Assembly: GCA_023078685.1 (NCBI GenBank)
Contig: JALGAS010000008.1
Coordinates: 372,001-436,000, forward strand
Source of the DNA: Neopestalotiopsis rosae
Lineage: Eukaryota > Ascomycota > Sordariomycetes > Amphisphaeriales > Sporocadaceae
Length of the DNA: 64,000 nt
Direction of reading: 5' to 3'
In this document: positions 36,375-48,749 of the stretch, one piece after another
Position numbering within the stretch: position 1 is the first letter of the stretch
How the letters are laid out: each line of letters starts with the position of its first letter
Program-made: the position numbers and the translations under genes
Notes under the pieces: generated by a model
The model's database searches: none
The model's input: only the letters and a program-made list of their open reading frames with translations
Told to the model about the DNA's origin: nothing

Positions 36375-37284
36375 GGAATGCTAGCATTTCATACTGAGTG
36401 CAAAACTGGTTCTCAATCTGCCAACGACCTACAGTATATAGACCAAGGACTTGAAATACCATTATGTATAGGAAACCCACTCGGTAATTGTCCATGGTGT
36501 CTGGACCCCAACGCCAACGCCACGGCCGGCGTATTCAGGGCGGGGTCTCGGTCGATTCGCCATAATTGATTGAACTCGCCAAGTGCTCATTGCAATGATG
36601 GGCGCAGACATTCCAATTTCTCCGTATATACGTCAGCATGCTGAGTTACATCATGGTGACCCCTAACATGTCAAGTTCACCATCATGCCGACTCCGATAA
36701 GACGATACTCGTGCTACCAGCCAATGAGCACGGCTCCTTGTACCCGTCAAGTAATGCGGGCGGTAGAAGCTGAAAGCTGAGTTATTGCCCGTCTCTGGAT
36801 GTTTTGTGAGATCCTCTAGGGTCGCGCGTTCATTCGTTTTGTGGTCGAAAACGATGCCATTGTAAAAAGTGGGAGGACGAGGCTCAGCAAGGCCGGCATG
36901 ATGCCCACCCAGTCTGCGGGGTCCGCTTCAAATAGCAAAGTCCAGCATCCTGGGCAACTGGATGGGAAATGGGAGTTCTGCTTCTGATTCCCCACGCCTC
37001 TACGGATTTTGAGTTCCAGCGCCGAGGAGACAAAAGACATCTACTTGGCACTGTGCTTAGGACGTGCTTCGCAGACTCATCTCATGATTCAGAAGATGTT
37101 CAGAGTTGCTCCAAGTCTGAAAATTACTGGTAGAAAATTTCTGTGCCCCGTGACCTCGCTCTACCACTCAATACCGAATCTTTTATATTAAAATGCGTGT
37201 CATTGCATTAAAGCTTTGAATTATTTACCTGACTAATAAAGATGCCATAGTAAAACTCCAAAAGAATGTGACTTAAGTTTAAAA
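36375..37284. other. unique DNA at the compartment boundary
   Basis: No gene is seen. Composition is ordinary up to about 37,180 and then AT content rises over the last 100 bp before the first retroelement. Confidence 0.5.
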
Positions 37285-38005
37285 TAATATGTCACAGTAT
37301 AGAACCTGTTATTATGGTGGTGCCATCGTCGTCGTAAATGGCAACGATTTAAACGTGCTATATAAATCACTGCGAAGGGTGCTATATAATGTGGTATTTA
37401 GGTAATCGTTGCTCCATCCTATTTAATATGCGATGGGTAATTATATATAGGTAATTATATAGGTGACTGTGGCAGTAGCGGTGCCACTAGTCAGGATGGC
37501 AGTCAGGATGGCATCCTGCACTGCTATATTATAATAGGTCCCCCCCCTATATAAAAAGAAGATAACGTCCCGGCATCCATCCCTATCCTGATACTATTTT
37601 TTTTTTATTTATCTACCACCAATTTGCTTATTCTAATAATCCACTATCGTAGCTAGTGTAATTATTATTATAATTATCACTATAATTATCCTTTTCGTGG
37701 ACCTCGTCCTTTTGCTTATACGGTCCGGCAGTCTCGTCGTTAAACTCGTCGTTAGACTCGTTACCTAATTCGTTATCGAACCCGTTATATTGGACCGGTA
37801 TTAATATTAGTGCCGGTATAAATAGTGATAACGAAGGTGCTTAATATAACGTAAAATTTAACGGCATTAGCATCGCCGGTGGCGGTGCGGTGCTATCGAG
37901 CTTCTTAATTAGCATTGCTAGGGTTTGCTTTATTTATGCAAGCTCGGTAATAATTAGGTCTATAATATCTAGTGGCAATGGAGCTGATTATGGTGAAGCC
38001 CGGGC

Positions 38006-38090
38006 ATGGGATGGGGAACTCCGGGATGGGGAATTCCGGGATAGGGAAGTCCGGGATAAGGAACTTCGGAATACGGAAGTCTGGAATAAG
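38006..38090 (+). repeat. 15-bp tandem repeat encoding charged pentapeptides
   Basis: Five units plus a partial of the form CCGGGATaaGGAAct. In one open frame (37,890-38,186) they read as DGELR-DGEFR-DREVR-DKELR-NTEVW. The frame has no other recognisable feature. Confidence 0.85.
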
Positions 38091-38340
38091 CGTGGCGCGC
38101 GCTTAATGCAGCGCGGTAAATATTTAAAGAGCTGGTTCCGTAATAAGAATGGTAATTGGCAGAAGCGGCAGATATTTTATTATTAAGAGCTGGCAATATG
38201 TGATTATCCCGTTAATTATTATATTATAAAAGCTGGCATGGTATTTAGCTATCCCGTTAACTATTATATTATAAAAGCTGGCAAAATAAGCACTTTTGTT
38301 AACGTATTTAGCAATATTATTAATGCTAATATAAGCTATA

Positions 38341-40611
38341 TATAATAAAGGGACGACGCGAAAACGAATAAATATCGATACGAGGGCGAATAAGCAATAA
38401 TTCGTTCACGAATTAATAAGGTGCGGCAATATACGGGGGGGTGATAATAAAATTAAAAGCTACGGTATTAATTTTACGTACGTACGGGATATTATATAAA
38501 ACCGGTTTATAATAGCAGCTGGCACGATGGACCGGGAGGGTAACCACGTTATAATTATCCCTTTTTTAGGCGTTATTTCGACCCTAAAGTACTAATTTTT
38601 ATAGCATTTAATATAAGCTAATTAAGCCCGGATCCAAATTAATCCTTTTAATAATTAATAATAATTACGGTGCTATCCGCGAAATAAGCTTATCCGATTT
38701 TAATAAATTATTAGGGGTATTTAGCTATTACGCTAGATTTATATTACGACGACGAATTAATTATACGGTCGATTGCGTATTATTAATTCCCCGACGGCGA
38801 TCCTATTACGATTCGGCTAAATATCGCTATATTAAAATTAAATAAATAATTAAAAAATTAATTACTATTAAAGGTAATATTTTATATTAAAAACCACCTT
38901 ATAATTAACGGACGGACGGGATTTAATAAGGAATTAGGGCTAAACGATTAAACGACTAAACGATTAAACGACGGATTATTATAAATATACCGACGAATTA
39001 TTATCGATACGATAATTTATAATTAGGCAACGACGGGGAATAGGACTATAACGAATAAAATAAATTATTAATATATATTCGTCGGTATTAGCCGTATAAA
39101 GGGAAAACCTTATAAAACGAAAATTTTTATAATATTATTATAACGATTTAACGTTATTTACGCAATTCGACGGCGATTCGTTTTAGGGATATTTTAATTT
39201 TTAATAAATAATAATATTATATTTTCGGTAAGGTATTATTTTGCTTTTTTTATTTCGGCGGGTATTATCGGCTAAAAATGCTAATAGCTTAGGGTCCCTA
39301 ATAATAGCTTAAAATTAGGGCCGAATAAATTTTATAATAGCAAACGAAAAAATCGGGGCTAATAATAACCGGGTAATAATATAAAAACGCTTTTATAGCG
39401 TATCGCGGTCGACCCGGTATTAATCCGATTATAGCTTAATAAATATAAATATTAAATTAAATAGCTTTTATAGCCTAATAATAATCCCGATTATATTTTC
39501 GCGTATAATAAATAGCGTCGTAAATTATATTTTTAATTTAATTCGTAACCGCTCCGTTAGCTTAACGTAAAAATACCGGGTATTAGCCGCTCCCGTTTAA
39601 CGATCGTTATTTTAATTTTTAAAAAATTAAAAATAATTATCGAAATTCCGAAAATATTATTTTAGCCCTTATTATATAGCTTCGAATAATTTCGCGATAG
39701 CAGCTTTATAATAGCTAGCGTTACGAATTAAGCTAGCGGTTTATTTAAAAAACGCCGTTTAATCGCTAGCGATTCGTTCCGCTATCGTCGGGTTTTCGTT
39801 TTCGAGCCGCTAAATTTTGCGATTTTATAAAAATCGGTATTAGGAATCCATTTTCGAAACGGCTAAATTAATACGTTAACGTAATTATTAATATTTTTTC
39901 GGGGTATTATCGAAAATACGACGAAAATCGGCGAATTATTCGTCCCGTTACTTAAATAAAAATTTTAGCGTAAAAATACTAATTAATTTTTTTAAATTAA
40001 CGTTATAATCGCATTCCGACCCCGAATCGTTATCGCGACGACGGCGACGGAACGACGAAAAAAACGCGTTTTCCTTATTTTATTATTATAATTATCGGAG
40101 CTTCCTTTTTAACGTTATTAGCTATTCGGCTCGATCGATTTATTATTAAAAATCGTTAAGCTGCTATTAAATAACGATAAAAAAAAGGTTATTTTATAAT
40201 TAATCGGTAAATTATTAACGAATAGCAGCCGATTCGACGTCGGGGGTGCTAGCTAAATTAAATGCAATCGTAATAATAAAACGTATAATACGCGAATTTT
40301 GCGAATACGCCATTTTTATGCGTTCGCGCTAAAAAACGACGGGGACGACGATAGGAATAATAATATTATAAGCCACCGGGGGGTAAAGCTTTTAAAATTA
40401 TAATAAGGGGACGACGCGAAAATAAATAAATATCGATACGAGGGCGAATAAATAATAATTCGTTTACGAATTAATAAAATGCGGCAATATACGGGGGGAT
40501 AATAATAAAATTAAAAGCTACGGTACTAACTCTACATACGTACGGAATACTATATAAGACCGGTTTATAATGGCAGCTGGCACGATAAACCGGGAGGGTA
40601 ACCACGTTACA
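38341..40611. mobile_element. nested LTR element with 213-bp LTRs
   Basis: LTRs at 38341-38553 and 40399-40611 are both 213 bp; ends TATAATAA and GTTATA/GTTACA are RIP versions of TGTAA...TTACA. The 5-bp duplication CTATA is exact (38336-38340 and 40612-40616). The 1.85-kb interior is heavily stop-ridden and nearly free of CA/TG; I could not assign a protein. A purine-rich AAAAAAGGGATAAT on the minus strand next to the left LTR suggests minus orientation. Confidence 0.88.
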
Positions 40612-41128
40612 CTATAATATCTGGTAGCTTTAGTGCTAAATATAGCTTTAGTGGGAATAATAGTCGGCATTCGCAAATAAGGTGTTAAGGTCGTCGGATT
40701 TAAAGGGAATTTAATAATATATCGGTATTTCCCCTTTTAATAAAAAGAAAAAGAAAGGGAATAAAATAGGCAATTAGTTCTACTCGTCGTAATAAGCACC
40801 ATTTATTATAATATAAAACCTGCTATTATAGTAGTGCCATCGTTATCGTGAATGGCAACGATTTAAACGTGCTATATAAATTATTGCGAAAGGTGCTATA
40901 TAATGTGGTATTTAAGTAATCGTTGCTTTATCCTATTTAATATGCGATAAATAATTATATATAGGTAATCATATAGGTGGCTATGGCAGTGGCGGTGCCA
41001 CTGGTCAGGATGGCAGTTAGGATAGCATCCTGCACTGCTATATTGTAATATAATAAGTCGAAACTTTCAACGATATTATTACCTTTATTTTAATAATTTA
41101 ATTCGAATTCTAAAATTATTTTAAAAAT

Positions 41129-41764
41129 TATAATTATGACGATTAATTTTAATTATTAGTTTCAACGAATTAATAATTAAATTACGTAGTTTTATTTAAG
41201 CAATTAATTAATTAAAGTAGTTTTACTCACTTTCTTAATTAATTACGCGTAGCTTTTAATTAGTTTAATTAGTTTAATTAATAATTAACTAATACGATTT
41301 TTAAAATTTTATTTATTTATTTAAGCTTTAAGTAAGAATAAAATAAAGATAAAAAGCACGATTTAAAAGCTATATTAATTATAAAAACCCCGTTATTAGT
41401 TAATTTAATTTTATTTTTTTTAAAAAATTAAGTTTTTATTAATTATCGTTTTTGAAAAATAATAATAAAAAGAATAATTATTAAAAATCGAATAATATTA
41501 ATGGAAACAAAAGAATAATTGCATTTAAATAGTTTTTTTAGTATTTTATATTTATACCGCTTTATTTATGGTATTATTAATAAATCTATTTAAAATCTTT
41601 ATTTTTCGTAGTTAGTTAGTTACTTTAATTAATTATTAATTACGCGTAATTTCATTTTAATTAAACCACTAAGTAATTACCGTAATTTTACTTAGGTCCC
41701 TAATAAATTACAACCGTAATTTATTACGGGTAGTTAATTATTAGTTAATTAAATCACAACCCTG
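41129..41764. mobile_element. hAT-like MITE, family M1 (copy a)
   Basis: 636 bp with degenerate CAGGGTT-type ends and an exact 8-bp duplication TTAAAAAT (41121-41128 and 41765-41772). The interior is built of TTAGTTAACTAA and ACTACGCGTAGT-like palindromic words. No coding capacity. Confidence 0.85.
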
Positions 41765-41889
41765 TTAAAAATCTAACTTAGAAGGTTTTTAAATTCTAAT
41801 AAAAATTACTAGGTTTTATAAATTCGATAATAAAGTGAAGAAAATCGTAAAAAAAAGAAATTTTAAGGCTGGATAAGTTCGAAATAGCC

Positions 41890-41981
41890 TATTAGGCGTA
41901 GCCCAACCTAATAAACAAATTAGGCCTAGCATTAGCTAAAGCCAAATATATGGGATCGGCCTTCGGCCAATCCATAATTAG
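41890..41981 (+). mobile_element. truncated 145-bp-family LTR (copy B)
   Basis: It aligns with the first 90 or so bases of the 145-bp LTR, keeps both hairpins, carries RIP-type changes (TATTAGGCG for TGTTGGGCG), and is cut off by an M2 MITE at 41982. I could not find the lost end. Confidence 0.8.
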
Positions 41982-42952
41982 CAGGGTTAGCAGCTTGAGT
42001 TTGAGTTTTGAGTTAAAGTTTGAGTTAACTCATTTGAGTTGAGTTTTACTCCCGTAATTAATTAAATCAATGAGTTTAAATTAGCACTTTTAAAAACTTA
42101 TTGAGTTTTACTTAAGCAACTAACTAAATTAATTGAGTTTGAGTTAGTTAAAAAATAACTTAAAGAAATTAGAATAAATATTAAAATTTGAATAATAACG
42201 GTAAATTAAAGCTTTTATGATAAATAAACCAATTATTTTAAAAAATAATAACTTAATTAATTTATTTTTATTATAATAATTTTATTTATTAAATTAAAAA
42301 CCGTTGAGTTTTTGAGTTAACTCAAATTAATAACTAAATTAATGAGTTTTACACACGTTGGTAATTAAATCAATGAGTTTTACTTAAGCAATTAACTAAA
42401 TCACTTGAGTTTGAGTTAGCAGTTTTAAAAACTTAATTAAATTAGTTAATTAACTAAATCAATTGAGTTTGAGTTAAACTCACTTAAGTTAACTGCCAGT
42501 TAACTCAAAGCCAACCCTGAGTGTTATTAAAGGAATTAATTAAATTAATAAGTTTTCCTTAAGTAATTAACTAAATTAACTTAATTCAATCATTTAATAA
42601 TTCACTAACTCGAAGGGTTATTTATTAAATTAAGAAATAACCGAATAAAACAAAAACAAAATAAAATAAAATAACATAAAATAAGAAGTATATAATATCA
42701 TTTAACGCATATTAAAGCTTTTATATGACTAATTTTATTTTTTATTTTATTAATTTATAAGCCGGTTTCTTACGTCATTAACTCAAATTTAATTAATTTT
42801 AATTTATTGAGTTTCATTTAGCTTATTAATTAAATTAATGCGTTAGAGTTAGCATTTTAAAAAACTTAATTAATTTCAGTAATTAATTAAATCAATTGAA
42901 TTTGAAAGAAACTCACTTAAATTAACTGGCAGCTAACTCAAAGCCAATCCTG
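41982..42952. mobile_element. hAT-like MITE family M2, one full copy plus a fused partial copy
   Basis: 41982-42519 runs from CAGGGTTAGCAGC to GCCAACCCTG with many GAGTT/AACTC words. 42520-42952 repeats only the right half and ends GCCAATCCTG. No matching 8-bp flanks are seen for either end pair, which suggests recombination or secondary loss. Confidence 0.7.
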
Positions 42953-43183
42953 CTGAATTAAGTAATAATTAGCATTATAATTTAATTATTAATAATTAAC
43001 ACACGTTAATTGGTTAAAAATTACATTTAGTTTAATTAAGTAAAAACTAACGTTACTTATTTAGAGTATTAATTAGAATTAATTTAATTTAATTAGCACC
43101 TTAATTAAAATTAAATGTTTTGATTAATATCTTAATTAAAATTAAACTAAAGACTTTAATTTAATTATTAATTAACTAAAAAC

Positions 43184-43552
43184 CAGGGTTGCAAGTTAGT
43201 TAACTAATTATTAATTACACTAATTAATTAACTACGAACTTAATAAAATAATAAATAAAATGATAAATATATTGAGTTTTCAACGTTTGTTAATAAAACC
43301 CGATTTATCAGAATAAAAACGCCATAACTCTAGTAGTTATACTAGTTTTCTTGATTTTTATTTTTTACTTTTAATATTATTTTATTTATTTATTAATATT
43401 TTATTATTTTTATTAATCTTTAAAATAAATGAGATAAATAATGCATTAAACTTTGTTTTTAATGCGTTATTCAATTTAATATAATTAAAGCTTTAATTTA
43501 ATAAATTTATTTTTCTTAAAATCGTACGCAATTAATTATTAGTTAACCTAAC
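43184..43552. mobile_element. M1 MITE, right part missing (copy b)
   Basis: Starts CAGGGTTGCAAG with M1-type interior and stops abruptly at the Gypsy-type LTR at 43553. Confidence 0.7.
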
Positions 43553-43767
43553 TGTGATGGCGCACTTGGTTGCCCCACCACCTGGTTGCCCCACTACGAC
43601 CGGCTGCTGCGCTGCAGCCAGCCCCACCCCGGCCCCGACCATCCTACCAGTCGGGCACGTATATAGATCTTCACCGGGCTAGTGGACTATTTATTCACCA
43701 GCTTCGTTAATATACTTAATTATACCTTATGCTAGGCTAAGAACGGCTTCAGTATAATACCGTGATA
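43553..43767 (+). mobile_element. solo LTR of the Gypsy family (about 215 bp)
   Basis: Starts TGTGATGGCGCAC and ends ACCGTGATA. It aligns throughout with the LTR at 54,115-54,328 and, reversed, with the split copy at 48,539-50,101. Its core is a GC-rich island with hairpins GGCTGC-TGCGCT-GCAGCC and CCGACcatcctaccaGTCGG. Flanking 5-mers (CTAAC, AATAT) do not match, so end placement or history is uncertain. Confidence 0.75.
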
Positions 43768-44230
43768 AATATTAGTAAAAATAACTATTAAAATTAAAAA
43801 ACTAAGAAAATGAATAAATAGCCGCAAAAATAATTATTTTACCGTATTAAATGATATTCATTTTGAATTTTTAAAAAGCGGCATTTTTAAATAATAAATT
43901 CTAATATTCTGCAAACGGTTTTATTTTATTTATCCAAATTCGAGCTTTAATGGAAAAAATATTAAAATATAAAAATAACGGCTTAGCGTTCCTTTTCAAT
44001 TATTTTATTAATTAAACTAATAAACCTTATTATAATAATTTTTTTATTTAATTCAGTTTTTACCTCTTAATTATTAATTAATTATATTATTAGTTAAATT
44101 AAATAAATTTAATTTTAACCAGGGTCCTAATCAAATCATTTAGTTTTAATTAGCATATCGAAAAACTAATTTCTATTATTAGCAGTATTATAAAAGACTT
44201 TTTTAATTAATTAAATTAAAATAGCTTTAA
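43768..44230. mobile_element. fragments of MITE family M3
   Basis: 43,860-44,030 resembles 53,950-54,110 (shared TTCGAGcTTTA and AACGGCTTaGCGTT words), and CAGGGTCCTAATCAAATC at about 44,123 with TCATTTAGTTTT is the M3 end. Boundaries are not resolved. Confidence 0.5.
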
Positions 44231-46842
44231 TATTAGGCGTAGCCCAACCTTATAGCCAGATTAGGCTTAGCGTCTAGCACAGCTAAACCCAAATATATAG
44301 GATTAGCCTTCGGCCAACCTATCGTTAATAATATATGCTTTTTTATATTATTCTCTTATATTATAAGGTGTAATAATTAATAGCACTATTGCTAATTAAT
44401 TAGCTATAGGCTAATCACCTAATACCATACCCCGATTCGATAAATCGACCGATTAATCCCATTCTCCCCGATCACATTCTCCCTTTTTTTATATTACCAT
44501 ATCTCTTTATACTGCTATATTGCTGCCTCCCTTTTACGGAGCTAAGCACTAATATTAATAACGCTCGACGACGATATCCTGCGTTTATTAGAATTTATTA
44601 ACGATTACCCTACCGTTAATTGGGTTTAAAGCCTAAAAAGGCAATTTAAGCCTATTCGCGAATACGCAATAATATATAATCTCCAGGCCTAGGAACGATA
44701 TAAAGCCGATACCACTAGGATAACCGAGATAAGCCGCCAGGCCAGCGCCGATCTGCCGTTATACCCATCAAGCTGGCCCCTGGATAGATCAGCTGTTCGG
44801 CGAGCCAGCTTACACCTAATAACACGACGACAATATGCCTCCTCCCGACGGAGGCACCCCGGGCAACTTCGCCAGTTACGATTACGGAGGAGAAATGATT
44901 ATTACCCTCTAAAAAATAAAGCAGCTGAGAGCCCGCCAGTAATATGCAGAAATTATTTCTAATATTTTAAAAGATACGAAGGAGACTATTAAAGCCCCGT
45001 ACGGTAATAATAAGCCCCGTACCTATTATATTAATAGCGCTATTAAAAATAACGATATAATAACGGTAGCCGATAAATCGGGTCGACGCTATTAAGTAGC
45101 GGTATTTACCGTAATACCGCTATAGCGATAAATTAACGATAATGCTTTTAGAAAAACGATATAGCATTTGCTAATTATTATCTTAAACGAGCTATATAGC
45201 AGCTTAGCTTTATACCGAAAAATCGCCGAATTATTATAAATTATTATAGAATAAAATAATAAAATTAATTAGGACCCTAAATAATTTTTATTTTTCGACG
45301 TCGGTTTATTATAGCCCGAATAACTAAAAGCGCTACGGATTTATAGCAGCGCTACCGACGGATTTAGGATCCTGCTAAAAATAAGCCGGGAATTCCTGCA
45401 AAATACCGGCCTTAAATAGCTCGTTTTAAACCCTGCCGACCGAATATTACCCGCCTTTTAAAATTTTTTTTAGAAATTATATATGCTTAATACGAGACCC
45501 CGTACGGCGAAAAAAAAAGGCTAAGCGTAAGCAGCTCGCCTACTATTTTAGGAATATAATTTATATTAAAAACGACGGTAAAGTCGACGACCCTGCTAAA
45601 AATACGGATAGCTCGGACGTAAAAAAGGAAATTAATTAAATTAAAACCCAGCTAAACGATAGCAAATAGGACCTAAATTAGCTAGCTATTATTATTTATA
45701 TTACTAACGAATTAGGATTAAACGACTTCGACGATAATATTCGGTCGTTATTGCTTTAAAACCTTTTTATATTTATAGCCCTTTACGTCGATATAATAAA
45801 GCTCGATAATATTATTATTAATAAGCCGGATATTAAAGCCGCTAAATTAGAGGCAAAATTAAAAAAATATATTTAAAGCGCTTTAAATTATTATATACCC
45901 GAATTAGCTGCTAATATATTTTTGCTTATTAATTATTAAAAGAAAATTTAGGGTATAATTAATAATATAAATTAGATTCTCGAAATTAAAATAAAAATTA
46001 TTATCGATAAGGTAATAACTAAAAACGAGGGCTTTTAAAAATTGCTAATACGACGGGTCGAGGCCGAAATTACTAAGCAAATCGAAAATAATGCTATCGC
46101 TAAGCTAATATTAATTAAGCTCGACGCAGCGGCAAAGGCCGCAATAGCAAAACTCCGTACCCTAACGCCCCGCAAATTAGGAATTATGCGATTATTAAAT
46201 AATAATTTATTATTTTTACCTTTACCTATAACGGCTATACCTAAAACGGTTATATAACCGAACGAACGACAGGTTATACCAAGGATTATAATAAAAAACC
46301 CGATTAAGGGTTATATTATAATTAATAATAAGGCAAGCAGCAGCGATAAATCCATCCCTAATAAATCTAAACCGGCCTAAGACCCCACGCCCGCTAAGCG
46401 CGCCTAGGACGACGACGCAAAACCCCCGCTTAAGCGCACCCGCAAAACCCGCAAGCGTTAAATTGCCCCGACGGGAATTAAAATAAAATAATAATGCGGT
46501 AAAATAAAATAACAATATAATTAAATAAAATAACGATGCATTAGCAATAAATTAATAATATAATAGCAATAAATTAAAACGAAACGATGCATTAGCAATA
46601 GCGTAACGATAAATTATAATAATAATAATTAGCTTTAGCAATAATTTAAGCATAATATATAAATATATATTTAATAAAAAAAAAGGGGAACGGGAGGTAT
46701 TGGGCGTAGCCTAACCTTATAGCTAAATTAGGCTTAGCGTCTAGCATAGCTAAACCCAAATATATAAAATTAGCCTTCGGCCAACTTATCGTTAATAATA
46801 TATGCTTCTTTACACCACTCTCCTATACCACAAGGTGCAATA
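44231..46842 (+). mobile_element. full-length non-autonomous retrotransposon with 145-bp LTRs (copies C and D)
   Basis: The 5' LTR is 44231-44375 and the 3' LTR 46698-46842, both 145 bp. Flanks TTTAA (44226-44230) and TTTGG (46843-46847) differ only by G-to-A changes, so they are a RIP-altered 5-bp duplication. A polypurine tract (A-rich then GGGGAACGGGAGG) ends at 46697, directly before the 3' LTR, which sets the + orientation. The 2.3-kb interior has a long RIP-interrupted frame from about 44,570 to 46,480, without reverse transcriptase or protease motifs. Confidence 0.92.
44570..46480 (+). pseudogene. RIP-interrupted reading frame of the 145-bp-LTR element
   Basis: Reading the + strand across TAG/TAA codons that could be RIP products of CAG/CAA/TGG gives protein-like stretches, for example PADRILPAF and LNTRPRTAKKKG, then a basic lysine-rich tail near 46,380-46,460 (nuclear-signal-like PAKRA, KRTRKTRKR). 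I see no zinc knuckle or pol motif. It may be a gag-like or captured gene; I cannot name it. Confidence 0.5.
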
Positions 46843-47050
46843 TTTGGTTAGGCTTAAATTAAGAAAAATTTACTAAAGACTTTTTAAACTTATCATTAAA
46901 ATTAAAATAAAATAAGGAAAAAAAATAAAAAACCAGCCGTTTCGTTCTTAAATTCTTAATAAATCCAATAAACTAAAAAACCATTTAATTAATTTAATAA
47001 TAATTATATTTATTTTTAATATTTTAATTTCTTTAATTATTAATTCTCAA

Positions 47051-47857
47051 TAGGGTTGTAACGATTAGTTTTAATATTAATTTTAATTAATTAATAATCA
47101 GGGTTAATACGATTAATTTTAGTTATTAGTTTTAGTTAACTAATAAGTAAACTACGTAGTGTTACTCAAGCAACTAACTAATTACGGTAGTTTTACTTAC
47201 CTTATTAATTAATTACGCGTAGTTTTTAATTAGTTTAGTTAGTTTAATTAATAACTAATTAATTACAGTTTTAAAAATCTTTATTAAATTTTATTTATTT
47301 AATTAAGCTTTTATTAATAATAAAATAAAGATTAAAAGCACAATTTTAAAGCTATCTTCACTATAAAAACTTTGTTATTATTTAATTTAATTTTATTTAT
47401 TTTTAAAATTTAAGTTTTTGTTAATTATTATTTTATTATTTTTTGGAATAAAATAATTAATTATAAATCATCGAATATTAACGTTAAAATTAAGAAAATA
47501 AAAGCGTTTTAACACTCTTTTCTTTTTTTATCTTTAATTATTTAAGCTTATTATTTATTTAATATAATAAATTAAGATCTTTATTTTACCGTAATTAGTT
47601 AGTGAGTTTAGTTAACTACTAATTAATCGTAGTTTAGTTTTACTCAAGCAACTAACTAATTACGCGTAGTTTTAGTTAGTGAGTCGAAAAACTACGCGTA
47701 GTTAACTATTAGTTAATTAAATCACAACCCTGCTAATAATTAAACTACGTAATTTTACTCACCTTATAAATTAAACTGCATAGTTCTACTTAAGCAACTA
47801 AATAACTACGGTAGTTTTACTTAAGCAATTAATTAATTACGCGTAATTATTAATCAG
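47051..47857. mobile_element. M1 MITE interrupted by another M1 MITE
   Basis: An outer copy starts TAGGGTTGTAACG at 47051. At 47099-47732 a second, complete copy (CAGGGTTAATACG to CACAACCCTG, 634 bp) is inserted with the 8-bp duplication TTAATAAT/CTAATAAT (one C-to-T difference). The outer copy resumes at 47741 with the expected TAAACTACGTA words. Confidence 0.8.
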
Positions 47858-48538
47858 CAGGGTTGGCATTTAATTAACTAATAATTAATGACGCGTAATT
47901 AATTATAACCGTAATTAATTAGTAACGTAAAAAAAATTATAATAGTTAATTAATTGCTTAAATAAAACTAAATTAAGGTTAATTAATAATTGATTATATT
48001 AATTAATTAACTACGAATAAAATAATAAAAATAATTAATATTATTGCTTTTTAACCGTTATTATTAAAATCTAATTAAAAAAATAGGAACAACTTTAGTA
48101 ATATAAATGCTTTTACCATATATTATTTTATTTTTTCGAATTTTCAAATTTTATTTATTATTATTTTAATAATATTTGCTAAATTTTAAAATAAATATTA
48201 AAAATCTAATTAATATTTAAAAAACAAAAAAATAATTGCTTTATATTTCGTTTTTATTATTTGATTTTATTCGGTATAAGCTGTTAATTATATTAATAAT
48301 TTAAATAAAGCTTTTTAAAATCGTAATTAATTAGTTATTAATTAAATTAATTAAATTTACTAATAATTATATATAGTTAATTAGTAGGGTGAGTAAAACT
48401 ACCATAATTAGTTAGTGACGTGAGTAAAATTACGTAGTTTAATTAATTACTTGAGTAAAACTATATAGTTTAATTATTAGTTAATTAAAACTAATAATTA
48501 AAACTAATCGTGCTAATCTTATTAATTAGTTTAGTTAA
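47858..48538. mobile_element. M1-like MITE, opposite orientation
   Basis: Starts CAGGGTTGGCATTTAATTAAC and runs through M1-type words to about 48,520, where the right end is degenerate (CGTGCTAATCTTA in place of TTGCAACCCTA). Confidence 0.6.
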
Positions 48539-48749
48539 TGTCAGGGTATTATACTAAAGCCGGTCTCTGCCTAGCATGGGGTATAATCCTCCAGCCCGGC
48601 GAAGATCTATGTACGTCCCCGACCGGTAGGATGGTCGGGGCCGGGGTAGGGCTGGCTGCAGCGCAGTAGCCGGTCATAATAAAGAGCCCTTAGGCTTATT
48701 ATGCCCTTCTTTACGGTTATTATATTTAAACCCATTTCGGAATATAATT

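Larger units (their letters stand above)
37290..41050. mobile_element. full-length non-autonomous LTR element, 247-bp LTRs
   Basis: LTRs at 37290-37536 and 40804-41050 are exactly 247 bp each and align end to end, most differences being C/T or G/A (RIP-type). The first starts TGTCACAG and the second, mutated, TATTATAA. An exact 5-bp duplication TAATA flanks the whole (37285-37289 and 41051-41055). Subtracting the nested element leaves about 1.49 kb, too small for gag-pol, so it is non-autonomous. A purine run lies at 40,739-40,757, about 45 bp before the right LTR. The internal part holds a 15-bp tandem repeat. The LTRs contain a CAGTGGC-GGT-GCCACTG hairpin and CAGGATG-G-CATCCTG. Confidence 0.9.

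Noticed and set aside
46042..46515. Short frames inside the 145-bp-LTR element
   Set aside because: They are chance gaps between RIP-made stops, not genes.
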